A DNA stretch of 64,000 nucleotides, taken from Streptomyces sp. CB01635. GTDB taxonomy: Bacteria; Actinomycetota; Actinomycetes; Streptomycetales; Streptomycetaceae. Where the stretch lies: positions 212,840-276,839 of the forward strand of contig NZ_NNBL01000007.1 in assembly GCF_002803065.1 (NCBI RefSeq), read 5' to 3'. Positions 26,256-34,480 of the stretch are shown piece by piece; the first letter of the stretch is position 1; each line of letters opens with the position of its first letter. The notes beneath the pieces are model-generated. The model saw only the letters and a list, made by a program, of their open reading frames with translations. It had not been told where the DNA came from and searched no databases. A program made the position numbers and the translations under genes.

Positions 26256-26561
26256 GTGGCTGCGGATCTCGGAGTCGGCCCAGGCGTCTTGAAGCAGGGC
26301 GCGAAAGACATGGTGGAAATCCTCAAACCGGTCAAGAAGGTGGACCTTGGGGACGCGGCGGACCTGTCCACCAAGATGGGGAACGATGACGTGGCCGCCT
26401 CCCTGGTGACATTCTGCGCGACGTGGGAGTCGGGGGGAGCGTTCCTGGCCGACTGCGCGGCGACTCTGGCCGACGGACTGGAAGCGGCCAACGGTCACTA
26501 CGAGGACACGGATGAGGCGATCCGTGACGCCGTGAAGTCCGTCAAGACCGCGCTTGCCTGA
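26256..26561 (+). CDS. EspC/WXG100-like small T7SS-associated protein
   Basis: This 101-residue, mainly helical protein resembles EspC-type (type VII secretion target) proteins. A first helical region is followed by TWESGGAFLADCAATLADGL, with W-x-x-G in place of a strict WXG turn, and a charged C-terminal helix ending AVKSVKTALA. I chose the GTG behind AGAGGGGGAG because upstream residues look non-coding. It lies 80 bases before a predicted secreted effector, and the pair resembles the partner-plus-effector arrangement of T7SS substrates. Confidence 0.78.
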   Translation: MAADLGVGPGVLKQGAKDMVEILKPVKKVDLGDAADLSTKMGNDDVAASLVTFCATWESGGAFLADCAATLADGLEAANGHYEDTDEAIRDAVKSVKTALA

Positions 26562-26590
26562 CGGTGTTGATCCAGCACTGACCCGAACTC

Positions 26591-26625
26591 AAGAACAAGA
26601 ACAAGAACAAGAACAAGAACAGAAC
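26591..26625 (+). repeat. (AAGAAC) hexanucleotide tandem repeat
   Basis: Five perfect AAGAAC units and a partial sixth lie between the EspC-like gene and the effector gene, ending 16 bases before the effector ATG. The purine-rich low-GC tract is out of character for this genome. Hexamer number could affect mRNA leader length or ribosome access. Confidence 0.85.
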
Positions 26626-26641
26626 AGGGATTCCGCACTTA

Positions 26642-27937
26642 ATGGCAGCGACGCTCGGGTCGACTGACGACCCGAAGGATCTCATCCCGGGGGAAGCCGG
26701 CAAGCTCGGCGACATCGAGACCGCCTTCAACGGTTGGTCGGACAAGTTCGAGAAGATCGGCGACGGCTTGCGCGACCTGCGCATCAAGGGCTGGGTCGGT
26801 CAGGCCAGCGAGGCCTTCTGGCCCACCTTGGGCAAGGAAAAGACCAACTGGTACTTCGCGAGCGACGCGATGTCGGGGGCGTCCAAGGCCGTCCACTCGT
26901 ATGTCTCCACGCTGACCTGGGCACAGGGGCAGGCCGGAACCGCGATCGACAAGTGGAAGGCCGGGGACCACGAGGGCGCCGAAGCCCTCCTGAAGGGTGC
27001 GCAGAAGCAGCTCAAGGAAGAGGCCGAGAAGCTCACCAAAAAGCTCCACGACCTCGCGGGCGACTCCAAGGACAGCCCTGGCTGGCTTACCGCGATCCGA
27101 AGTGGCGTGGACGCCAAGAAGTGGTTGGAGGACCACGGCGTCGGTAAGAGCGCCATAGCGCCCGAGGCGTGGCAAAGGGAGAACAAGCGGTGGTTCGGCA
27201 CCAGGGAAAACCCACGCCACAGGGAGAAGGAGTGGGGCAAGGGCGAGGACGGCAAGTGGTACTTCCGGGACAAGACTGCTGCGGCCGGCGCCGACGATGA
27301 GGGCACACCGCCCAAAAAGGCCGAGGTGAGTATCAAGATCGCCGAGTGGTCGGGCAAGGCCAGCGTATGGTCGGACGGCATCGACGGCGACGGGAAATGG
27401 GGCGATGCCAAGTACAAGTACGCCGCAGGTGCCCAAGCCCTGGGCGTAGACGGTTCGGCCGGCCTGAGTGTCACCGACGGACGGTTCAAGGCCGGCGTTT
27501 CGGGAACGGCGTATCTCGCCCAGGCGTCCGCGAACGGCAGCGTGGAGTACGGCGTCGCCGCAGTCCAGGGTGAGGCGAAGGCATTCGTGGGTGCCGATGC
27601 GTCGGCGAACGTCTCCGCCGGCAAGGACGGAGTGCACGGCGGCGCGGAGGCGTTCGCCGGAGCCAAGGCGACAGGATCCGCCTCTGCCGACGTTGCCGGT
27701 ATCGGCGCTGGTGCGACCGGCGAGGCCTGGGCAGGCGTGGGAGCCGAAGCACATGCCGATCTGGGCATGAAGGACGGCAAGTTCACCATCGGCGGCGACG
27801 CCGGAGTGGGTTTGGGTCTTGGCGGCAAGGTCGGATTCAATGTCACCGTTGATACCGGCAAGCTGACCGGCGCGCTCAGCGATGGTGCCGACGCCGTGGG
27901 CGATGTCTGGGACAGCACAGTCGGCGGCTGGTTCTAG
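26642..27937 (+). CDS. Putative T7SS-secreted effector with Gly/Ala-rich repeat C-terminus
   Basis: This is a 431-residue protein. Residues 10-115 match the putative T7SS secretion-signal domain seen at the N-terminus of actinobacterial polymorphic toxins: LIPGEAGKL, a helix with GWVGQASEAFW (WXG-like) and VSTLTWAQGQAGTAIDKWKAG. A charged helical linker follows. From about 240 to the end the sequence alternates Gly/Ala-rich strands (GAKATGSASADVAGIGAGA, DAGVGLGLGGKVGFNVTV), suggesting a beta-rich or membrane-inserting domain. No catalytic residues of a known toxin are seen. It is flanked by an EspC-like partner and an LpqN/DcrB-like gene, which could be its immunity protein. Confidence 0.78.
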   Translation: MAATLGSTDDPKDLIPGEAGKLGDIETAFNGWSDKFEKIGDGLRDLRIKGWVGQASEAFWPTLGKEKTNWYFASDAMSGASKAVHSYVSTLTWAQGQAGTAIDKWKAGDHEGAEALLKGAQKQLKEEAEKLTKKLHDLAGDSKDSPGWLTAIRSGVDAKKWLEDHGVGKSAIAPEAWQRENKRWFGTRENPRHREKEWGKGEDGKWYFRDKTAAAGADDEGTPPKKAEVSIKIAEWSGKASVWSDGIDGDGKWGDAKYKYAAGAQALGVDGSAGLSVTDGRFKAGVSGTAYLAQASANGSVEYGVAAVQGEAKAFVGADASANVSAGKDGVHGGAEAFAGAKATGSASADVAGIGAGATGEAWAGVGAEAHADLGMKDGKFTIGGDAGVGLGLGGKVGFNVTVDTGKLTGALSDGADAVGDVWDSTVGGWF

Positions 27938-27972
27938 CCCGAGCTGAAGATCACTGAAGGATTGGATCCACC

Positions 27973-28497
27973 ATGGCAGCCACGTTGCCGGTCAAGATTT
28001 CCTTTTCGTTGCCGGACGGCTGGCAGGCGGCGCCGCCGGACGAGGTCGGAGCACCGAACGTCGCGTTCGTCGCGCTCCACGCGGGCTCCATCGACGGCGG
28101 ATTCACAGCGAATATCACCATCTCCGGCGAGATGCGCAACGATGGCGCCACCATTGCGCAGATTGCAGACGAGTCGGTACCTCGGCTTGAGCAGGGCGGG
28201 CCCGTGCGCGTTCTCAAGAAGACGGAGATCGGGACGCCGGACCTCCCCGGGCTCACGGATTCTCCGGGAATCGTGCAGAACCTCGTTCTCTCGACCACGC
28301 TGCGAGGGGAGCCCGTCGAGCTGTGCCAGAGCCAGGTGTACCTCGGCATGGAGGACGTGCGGAACCCGGCTCAGCGCGCAGTGATCGAAATCGTTCTCAC
28401 CGCGACGCAGAACCAACTCGGTCAAGTCATCGAGGACTACAAGGAATTCCTGCGAACGGTGCGGCAGGCCGATGACTCCGTCGGCGAGGCCAACTAA
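27973..28497 (+). CDS. LpqN/DcrB-like protein, possible immunity partner
   Basis: This 174-residue protein has no signal peptide. ISFSLPDGWQAAPPDEVGAP near the start, and a later run of strands ending in helix NQLGQVIEDYKEFLRTV, resemble the DUF1795/DcrB and mycobacterial LpqN fold. It lies 35 bases after the secreted effector gene and ends at a strong terminator, so it belongs to the same unit. Cytosolic LpqN/DcrB-like proteins next to T7SS-signal toxins are often proposed as immunity proteins; that role is inferred here. Confidence 0.65.
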   Translation: MAATLPVKISFSLPDGWQAAPPDEVGAPNVAFVALHAGSIDGGFTANITISGEMRNDGATIAQIADESVPRLEQGGPVRVLKKTEIGTPDLPGLTDSPGIVQNLVLSTTLRGEPVELCQSQVYLGMEDVRNPAQRAVIEIVLTATQNQLGQVIEDYKEFLRTVRQADDSVGEAN

Positions 28498-28510
28498 CCG
28501 TCGGCACACG

Positions 28511-28562
28511 CAAAGCGCCCCTTGGCCCGGTGCATTCTTGATCCGGGGCAAGGGGCGCTTTG
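28511..28562. terminator. Strong bidirectional terminator
   Basis: The outer arms CAAAGCGCCCCTT and AAGGGGCGCTTTG are perfect, extended by GGCCCGG/CCGGGGC around a 12-base loop. It lies between two convergent genes and would serve both. Confidence 0.9.
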
Positions 28563-28568
28563 CCCTTC

Positions 28569-29285
28569 TCAGGCGGCTGTCCATGCCTGCGCGGGAATTC
28601 GTTCCACAACGTCGCACAGGTAGTCCAACCGGTCCTCGATGTCCTGCGGAGTCAGGGTGCCGGTGTACCACGTGAACAGTTCGTCGTCGCGCACTCGAAG
28701 CGGGTTCTTCTCAGCGCGCTGATCCGAGAGGAAGAAGGCCCTCACGTCATCAGTCAGGACGTTCCGGACGAAAGCTTCGTCATGCCTGTCAACTCGGAAC
28801 TTCTCGTCGAATTCCGGAACATCGAGCAGCTTCCTGGGCCCTCGCCCCAACACCCTGTCCAGCTTGCTCGGCGGCTCCATATGCATGTACGCCCCTGGGC
28901 CGGGCGCCGAGACGAGGAACACCGACTCGTACGTGAGCTTCCTGCTCCCGGACTGGGTGGTGGGCGACATGGGATCCGTGTAGCGGTACTCGAAGCATTT
29001 GAAGGAGCGACCGCGGAACTCCCCTGTGATGTAGTGCCACGCGGTCAGGCCCGAGCCCTTGCCCGGCATCGGGCCCACACCGCAGTACTCGGTGGCCCGT
29101 CCGGGCGAGCGCCTCTCATAGGTCCAGCCACGCGCGGCGGCGACCCCTTCGAGGTCGGCCCAGCCTTTCCGGATCCGGTCGTGCTCTCGGCTGTTGCGCA
29201 CGAACGCCCTGATGACGAGCGTGAACATTCCCGCAATGAACGTGAAGAAGACGATCTTCGTCAGGATCTGAAGCAGCTGTTCCAT
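28569..29285 (-). CDS. Membrane-anchored hypothetical protein
   Basis: This 238-residue protein has a single N-terminal helix (LTKIVFFTFIAGMFTLVIRA) and then a soluble domain with many strands, including HYITGEFRGRSFKCFEYRY and ESVFLVSAPG. That layout recalls DUF3137-like membrane-associated proteins, but I cannot assign a family. It is convergent with the LpqN-like gene and shares its terminator. No functional tie to the secretion system is visible beyond position. Confidence 0.65.
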   Translation of the reverse strand: MEQLLQILTKIVFFTFIAGMFTLVIRAFVRNSREHDRIRKGWADLEGVAAARGWTYERRSPGRATEYCGVGPMPGKGSGLTAWHYITGEFRGRSFKCFEYRYTDPMSPTTQSGSRKLTYESVFLVSAPGPGAYMHMEPPSKLDRVLGRGPRKLLDVPEFDEKFRVDRHDEAFVRNVLTDDVRAFFLSDQRAEKNPLRVRDDELFTWYTGTLTPQDIEDRLDYLCDVVERIPAQAWTAA

Positions 29286-29546
29286 AGGGCGACATTATCG
29301 TCGACGCCGTGTGCCCCTGTGAACCGAGGTTGACCTCGTGAACGCAGCGAGAGATTGCGCGAGTGGAGATTCTTTGCTGGTGGCGCGAAGAGTCCATGGA
29401 GTGTTCCGATTTACCCTGATTTCGGAAATGTGTGCCAGGTGAGTGTCTCCTGTGCGCCATATGCTGGGCACGTCGAAGGGGGCGGACTGCCCCTTTTCGG
29501 CTTTCTGCGACCTGCTTCTCTCATCACCGGAACGGACTCCACCCCC

Positions 29547-29900
29547 ATGATTAAGTCCCGCCTCTCCGCCGCAACGTGTGCCCTGTCGGCCGTAGCTGCA
29601 GGCGCGCTGCTCGTCGGCTGCTCGGCGTCGGTGAGTGCGGGGAAGTCCGACCCGAAGCTGTCCAAGAGCAAGTTGGCCGATACGGTCGCCGAAAAGCTCG
29701 CCGCCACCACGGGCCAGCCGAAGCCGGACGTCACCTGCCCCGAGGACCTTGTCGGGAAGGTCGGCAACACCGGCCGCTGCACGCTCACGGCGAGCGACGG
29801 CAGCACGCTGGGTGTGACGGTCAAGGTTTCCTCGGTCGACGGCGACAACGTCAACTTCGGCATCAAGGCCGACGAGACGCCTTCCCCGGCTGCGAGCTGA
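29547..29900 (+). CDS. DUF4333-type lipoprotein
   Basis: This 117-residue lipoprotein has a signal peptide with lipobox LLVGC (Cys22). The mature part matches the DUF4333 pattern: KLADTVAEKLAATTGQPKPD, then VTCPEDLVGKVGNTGRCTLT, with a conserved cysteine pair. I chose the internal ATG because it gives a clean signal peptide, although no good ribosome-binding site precedes it. The open frame runs 64 codons further upstream without signal character. Function unknown; it is probably anchored outside the membrane. Confidence 0.72.
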   Translation: MIKSRLSAATCALSAVAAGALLVGCSASVSAGKSDPKLSKSKLADTVAEKLAATTGQPKPDVTCPEDLVGKVGNTGRCTLTASDGSTLGVTVKVSSVDGDNVNFGIKADETPSPAAS

Positions 29901-30173
29901 CCCTTTCGGCGCCACCGCGCCTCTCGCGAAGCGAAACAGGAGAGCCGCTGCCAGGTGCTCGGGAGGGCCTGGCGCGGCCGATCAGTCCTCACGCCTGCAC
30001 GCGGTCTCGGACCGACGCCCTCCCGCACCGAGTTGCCGAATCGTCGAGGTCCAGCTACACCTGAGCCGCCCCGTCTGCCGCGCCCCCTTCGAAGGCGGAG
30101 AGGTGGGAAGTTGCCGCCGTCAGCCCGGTACGAGCTCGCGGCGACGAGCCACAAGGGGTCCTGCTGAGAGCAC

Positions 30174-30716
30174 TCACCCCTCGGCGCAGGCCCCCGAATC
30201 GGCCGCCGCCGTCGCGTACTCCTTGACGAACCGGTGCATGTCCGCCGGATCCGCGTCGTCCGAGACACGTGCCGTCACCCAGAACGAGCTGTCCACATCG
30301 GTGGACTTCGGGCACTTCACCCGCCCGACGGCCCCGGTCTTCGAGTAGATGAACCGTCCGTTGTCCGCGCCGGGGTCGTTCGGATTGACCCCCAGCGCGG
30401 ACGTCGCGACGTCACGGGCCGAGGTGTCGGCGCCCCGCTTCTCCACACTGGTGGAGAACACAACCTCCCCGTCGACCTCAAGGCGACAGCGCTTCACGCC
30501 GACCGCCGACGTGGGCTCGACCGCGATCTTCTTCCCCGGCGGCAGCAGCGGCTCCAGGGAACCGGCGGACACCTTGGTGCCGCACAGCTCCTTCGGCGTC
30601 GCGTACTCCCGCTCGGGTGCGGACGACGAACAGGCGGAGACCGAAGCGAGGAGCAACGCTGCACCGATCGCCGCCGCCAAGAGCGAACGTGCTCTGCCCC
30701 GCGGGAGTCCTTGCAT
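30174..30716 (-). CDS. Cassette 1 lipoprotein (DUF3558-like family)
   Basis: This lipoprotein of about 180 residues has a signal peptide LLAAAIGAALLLASVSAC. The mature sequence has the local family motif REYATPKELCG, then LEPLLPPGKKI and a cysteine pair (KRCRLEVDG, GRVKCPKS), ending FVKEYATAAADSGAC. It resembles DUF3558-type lipoproteins. It is the third gene of cassette 1, 62 bases after the large effector-like gene. Two paralogues (33.9 and 44.1 kb) and a fragment (25.9 kb) are in the window. A surface lipoprotein linked to a secreted effector could be an immunity protein; this is inferred. The start could be four codons further upstream. Confidence 0.75.
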   Translation of the reverse strand: MQGLPRGRARSLLAAAIGAALLLASVSACSSSAPEREYATPKELCGTKVSAGSLEPLLPPGKKIAVEPTSAVGVKRCRLEVDGEVVFSTSVEKRGADTSARDVATSALGVNPNDPGADNGRFIYSKTGAVGRVKCPKSTDVDSSFWVTARVSDDADPADMHRFVKEYATAAADSGACAEG

Positions 30717-30778
30717 GACGTCTTCCATCGCCTTCGGTGATCGTGCCGGTGGGTCGCGCAGAATCAGGTCGTGCACCA

Positions 30779-33040
30779 TCAGTCCGGAATCTCTGTGTCG
30801 AGGTCCTTGGCCATCGCGTGGATGTCGGTGTTGGCGTCGTTGAAGCCCGTCGCGGTGCCTTCGCTGACCCAGGTGTCGATCTGGTCCGAGTAGCCCGCGT
30901 GGTGCGCCTTGGCGGCCTCGGTGGCCGCCGCGTAGTTGACGTTCGTGGTGGTGTCCTTGATCGTCTCCCACCGCGTCGCGATGTCATGACCGGCTTCCGA
31001 GCGGTACTGGCCCGAGTCGTCCTTGAAGAACGCCTCCATCACCACCGATGTCACGGTGCCTGCGGCGCCGCCCGCGGCCGCGCCGACCACGGGGGAGGCG
31101 ATGAAGCTCGTACCGATGCCGACACCCGTACCGACGATGCCCGAGATGACGTTCTTCTTCTGGCTGACGGCGTAGTCGAAGTCGCCGTCCTTCTCGTTCG
31201 CCGGGCCGAGCACCGCTTCCTGCCGGCCCTGGGCGAGCAGACCGCTGAACTCGCCGGACTTGCGCGACAGGCTGGTGATCGTGTCCTTCGCGTCGTGCGG
31301 GTAGCGCTGGTCCTCGGGGAGATCGGGGTTCAGGTGGTAGTCCATCAGGTTGGCGGTGTACGCCTTCTCGCCGACACTCAGCGCGCTGTAACCCTCCGGG
31401 TTCTGGCTCGCGGTGACCAGGAAGCGGGACACGGCGCTGTGATCGAGCTTCGCGTCCGCGCCGTCGTTCGGGTACAGCAGGTTCCACCCGGACTTGTCGC
31501 CGTTGCCGACCGTGGGGCCGTCGGCCATCGCCCGGTGGATGTCGGGCAGGTACTCGGACCCGATCTGGCCGATGCTGTCCGACATGTAGTCGTGGTCCTT
31601 GAGGCGGTTCGGGTCCTCGGAGATGGAGTTGACGAGGTCCCGCATCAGCCCGGCCTGGTCGGCGGTGTGCGCCGGAGTGTCCGCCGTCGGCAGCTCGCCC
31701 GCCGGATGACCGGTCGTCCCGGCCTCCAGCGCCAGGGCGAGGTTGTTGCGCCCGGTGTTGAGCTCGTCGCCGTGCATGTCGGACTCCTGCGGCCACTCCC
31801 GGTCCTCGAAGAGGTACTTGAAGTTGCTGGCCGCCGCCTTGTCGCCGTCCTTCGGCGTGTACTCCTCGTTGAAGAACGAGGTGGCCGCGTCAGGGCTGTT
31901 GGACAGGCCCTTCAGGTAGCCCGTGAGCGGGTCGGAACCGCTGTCCTCGCCGATCCGGTTGAGCCAGGGGTCCATACCCATGTGCTGCCACGCCAAGTTG
32001 CGGTGCTCGCCGTCGCCGGTGAGCTTGCGCTCGGTGGCCATGAGTTTGGTGCCGTAGTCCTCCATGAACCGGTCGTCGTAGTCGCCGGTCCGCATGAGGT
32101 TGCTCATGACCTGGAAGCCCATCGGCCCGCCACGATCGCCGTAGAGCGGCTTGTCGCCCAAGTCGATCATCTTGGACTTCCACTCGTACATCGCGGTCGA
32201 GTCGCTCTGCGTCGCGTGGGCCAGCGACAGGCCGAGGTTGCGCTGGAGGTCGTCGAACTGGTCGAGCCGCTCGTGCCCCAGCTCGTAGTTGCCGCGGGCC
32301 GGGTCGTTGATCCCCGTCCAGAACTCGAGGATCTTCTGCGGGCCGACCTTCGTGGCGAACCGCTCGGAGAACAGCTCGTCGTTCGCGTACTTCTTGAACC
32401 CGGCGTTGAGCCGGTCGAACTCCTCGACCGACAGGTCCTTCGGGTCCTTCTGCGCGAGCTTCGCCAGCTCGTCGGCTTCCTTGACGGCGGCGGCCGCGGA
32501 GTCACGGTCCGAGTAGCTCGCGTCGGAGAAGCCCATGGACGTCTGGTTGACCAGCAGGCGCAGGACCGTGGCGGCCGTGTCGTCGCTCTCGCTCGCCCCG
32601 TCGACGATCTTCTGGATCTCGTTCCGGACCCCGGTGACGTCGCCGTCGGTCGGCTTGGGGTCCTTGGCGTCGTCCTTGGCGCGGACGGTGAAGCCGCCGT
32701 TGCCCGACGCCGTGACGCTGATGTCCCTCGTGCCCGCGTTCTGTATCGCCGTCGTGAGATTGCCGTGGTACGTCCTGAGTTCACCCGCGGTGTCCCGGAG
32801 AATGTCGTAGATCGACTTCGCCTGGGTGTGCGCGTCGTCGAATTCACCGACCGTCTTGCCGATGAATTCCTTGGAGACCGTGGCATTCGCGCCGGCCCAG
32901 ACGGCCTTGCCCGCGGACGCCTTCATGCCCGTACGGGCTTCCTTCGCGAGCGCGTCGAGATTCTTGACCATCGTCGACCAGTCCTCGACGGCGTCGTCGA
33001 GGAGCTTGAAGTTGCCGTGGAGGAGCGCCTCGAAATGCAT
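30779..33040 (-). CDS. Cassette 1 large T7SS effector-like protein
   Basis: This 753-residue protein is clearly paralogous to the 689-residue protein at 44.6 kb. Shared segments include GANATVSKEFIGKT, NGGFTV, SYSDRDSAAAAVKEADELA, GFQVMSNLMRTGDYDD and GLSNSPDAAT. The N-terminal ~100 residues are helical with a WAGAN turn, like an LXG/WXG targeting domain. The C-terminus carries a glycine-zipper hydrophobic stretch (about 615-655, VVGAAAGGAAGTVTSVV) that could insert into membranes. No nuclease or peptidase motif is seen. Family may be the uncharacterised DUF6571 group; I am unsure. The start overlaps the stop of the WXG-like partner as TGATG. Confidence 0.78.
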   Translation of the reverse strand: MHFEALLHGNFKLLDDAVEDWSTMVKNLDALAKEARTGMKASAGKAVWAGANATVSKEFIGKTVGEFDDAHTQAKSIYDILRDTAGELRTYHGNLTTAIQNAGTRDISVTASGNGGFTVRAKDDAKDPKPTDGDVTGVRNEIQKIVDGASESDDTAATVLRLLVNQTSMGFSDASYSDRDSAAAAVKEADELAKLAQKDPKDLSVEEFDRLNAGFKKYANDELFSERFATKVGPQKILEFWTGINDPARGNYELGHERLDQFDDLQRNLGLSLAHATQSDSTAMYEWKSKMIDLGDKPLYGDRGGPMGFQVMSNLMRTGDYDDRFMEDYGTKLMATERKLTGDGEHRNLAWQHMGMDPWLNRIGEDSGSDPLTGYLKGLSNSPDAATSFFNEEYTPKDGDKAAASNFKYLFEDREWPQESDMHGDELNTGRNNLALALEAGTTGHPAGELPTADTPAHTADQAGLMRDLVNSISEDPNRLKDHDYMSDSIGQIGSEYLPDIHRAMADGPTVGNGDKSGWNLLYPNDGADAKLDHSAVSRFLVTASQNPEGYSALSVGEKAYTANLMDYHLNPDLPEDQRYPHDAKDTITSLSRKSGEFSGLLAQGRQEAVLGPANEKDGDFDYAVSQKKNVISGIVGTGVGIGTSFIASPVVGAAAGGAAGTVTSVVMEAFFKDDSGQYRSEAGHDIATRWETIKDTTTNVNYAAATEAAKAHHAGYSDQIDTWVSEGTATGFNDANTDIHAMAKDLDTEIPD

Positions 33041-33543
33041 CAGTCGTCCTCCTTCTTCGGCTCGCCGTACACCGGGTTCTTCTTGCCGGGGTCACCGACG
33101 CGCTCGTCGAAGCCGGCGTCCAGCATGTCGATGCTGCTCATCTGACGCTGAATGAAGTCCTCGTCGGCGCCGTGCAGCTTCTTCGTACGGTGCATGTGGT
33201 TGGCGATCTGCGCGGTGGCGTCCATGAGCGAGCGGAGCTGCTCCTCCCAGCGGTTCGACACCTCCTGCAGGCCCCCGCCCAGCGCGAATCCCTGCTTCGT
33301 GAGGTCCGATGCCGCCGAGTCGCTGCTGGGTACGGCCACCCGGGCCTTGTCCCACATCTGGCTGTACAGCTTGTGGGCGTCCGAACCGACCTTCTCGAGG
33401 TCTCCGTGCCCTACCGCGAGGTCGCCGTACTGGGACGGCGGCGGCCCGCCCCCCTCGTCGTCCGGCACGCGGTTCAGCTGCATCTGCGTCGACTGACGCC
33501 CCGCCGCCTCGCTCTTCAGCTGCTCCCACTCGTCCCACGCCAT
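33040..33543 (-). CDS. Cassette 1 WXG100-like partner protein
   Basis: This 167-residue helical protein starts MAWDEWEQLKSEAAGR. A glycine/proline-rich loop (about 28-40) precedes two long helices including QEVSNRWEEQLRSLMDATAQ. It resembles ESX WXG100/ESAT-6-like or LXG-associated partner proteins. Stop and start overlap with the large effector-like gene (TGATG), so the two are made in fixed ratio and probably bind each other. The ribosome-binding site is GGGGGAAGGAG. A frameshifted paralogue heads cassette 2 at 47.1 kb. Confidence 0.78.
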   Translation of the reverse strand: MAWDEWEQLKSEAAGRQSTQMQLNRVPDDEGGGPPPSQYGDLAVGHGDLEKVGSDAHKLYSQMWDKARVAVPSSDSAASDLTKQGFALGGGLQEVSNRWEEQLRSLMDATAQIANHMHRTKKLHGADEDFIQRQMSSIDMLDAGFDERVGDPGKKNPVYGEPKKEDD

Positions 33544-33913
33544 GAGTGAGCTCCTTCCCCCGCGTGCGCGCGCCGGATACTGCCGCTGGACGGCAGACTT
33601 CCGGTCAAGTTAGCAACTCGGATGCGAAGAGTGGCCACTCGGACCGATGCTCGAGATGCTGCGCAAGTGAAGGTCTTGTGGACGGCGCGAGTTGTCGTCG
33701 TGTGTCCGTAATGGAGGGCCTTGTGAGTTCGGTCCCCATCCGCTTCAGTCCGCTGGCTTCCGGATCTTCGGCAATTCCGTGATCGCGATTTCGACGACAT
33801 GCAGGCCACCGAGAGTTGTGGAGATTCTTACCCGCCGTCATCTCCGCCCGTGCAACGCCCCTGTAGGAAGCTCGATCCGCAGCAGCCGGCATCAGCCATT
33901 CGGACGGAGCACA
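33544..33913. other. Divergent intergenic region between cassette 1 and the orphan lipoprotein gene
   Basis: These 370 bases contain no convincing gene. They must hold the promoter of cassette 1 (minus) and of the orphan lipoprotein gene (plus). A TTGACC on the minus strand near 33610 could be a -35 element, but no -10 at proper spacing is obvious. Short open frames here have no recognisable features. Confidence 0.45.
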
Positions 33914-34480
33914 GTGGAACTCGGAAAGCCATCACTGAGGCCGGCTCGCGGCGTGCGGCTCCTGCCTCTGGCCGCCGTCACCGCCGTGATGGTGGCGGCG
34001 GCAGCGGGATGCGGCGACTCGGCCGAGCGTGAGTACGCCGTGCCGTCCTCGCTGTGCGGCATTCACATCAAGGCGGCGACGCTGGCGCCGTTGCTGCCGC
34101 CCGGTAAGCGGGTGTCGGTCAAGCCGGACACCCCCGTCCCCGACGCCATCACGACCTGCGAGGTCGCGGTGGACAAGAGGGTCGTGCTGTCCGTCGAACG
34201 AGAGCGACGCGAACCGGGCGCGGCGGCGCGCGACATCGCCGTGGACCAACTCTCCGCCCACGACCCCAAGTCCGCGGCGGCCCGCACGATCGCGTACACG
34301 GACTCGGCCGCCGTATCCATCACCCGGTGCACCGCCCAGGACGTGGTCGAGGCGGACATCTCCACGGTCATCAGGGTCTTCGAACCGGGACGCAAGGATG
34401 AATCGGCGCTCAAGAACTTGATCACGGAATACACGGCGGCGCTTGAGAGGTCTTCGCCTTGCGAGGCGAAAGCGGGCTGA
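33914..34480 (+). CDS. Orphan lipoprotein of the cassette family
   Basis: This 188-residue lipoprotein has a signal peptide ending AVMVAAAAGC. Mature features match the cassette lipoproteins: REYAVPSSLCG, LAPLLPPGKRVSV, a TRC cysteine and a C-terminal ALKNLITEYTAAL helix. Unlike the other intact copies it has no adjacent large effector-like gene. It starts at GTG behind GGAG and lies divergent to cassette 1. If the family provides immunity, this would be an orphan immunity gene; that is inferred. Confidence 0.75.
   Translation: MELGKPSLRPARGVRLLPLAAVTAVMVAAAAGCGDSAEREYAVPSSLCGIHIKAATLAPLLPPGKRVSVKPDTPVPDAITTCEVAVDKRVVLSVERERREPGAAARDIAVDQLSAHDPKSAAARTIAYTDSAAVSITRCTAQDVVEADISTVIRVFEPGRKDESALKNLITEYTAALERSSPCEAKAG

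Noticed and set aside
29355..29546. N-terminal extension of the DUF4333 lipoprotein gene
   Set aside because: The residues lack signal-peptide character, and the internal ATG gives a standard lipoprotein signal.
30737..33145. 802-residue plus-strand frame opposite cassette 1
   Set aside because: The minus-strand protein has a paralogue at 44.6 kb and coupled neighbours; the plus-strand frame has neither.
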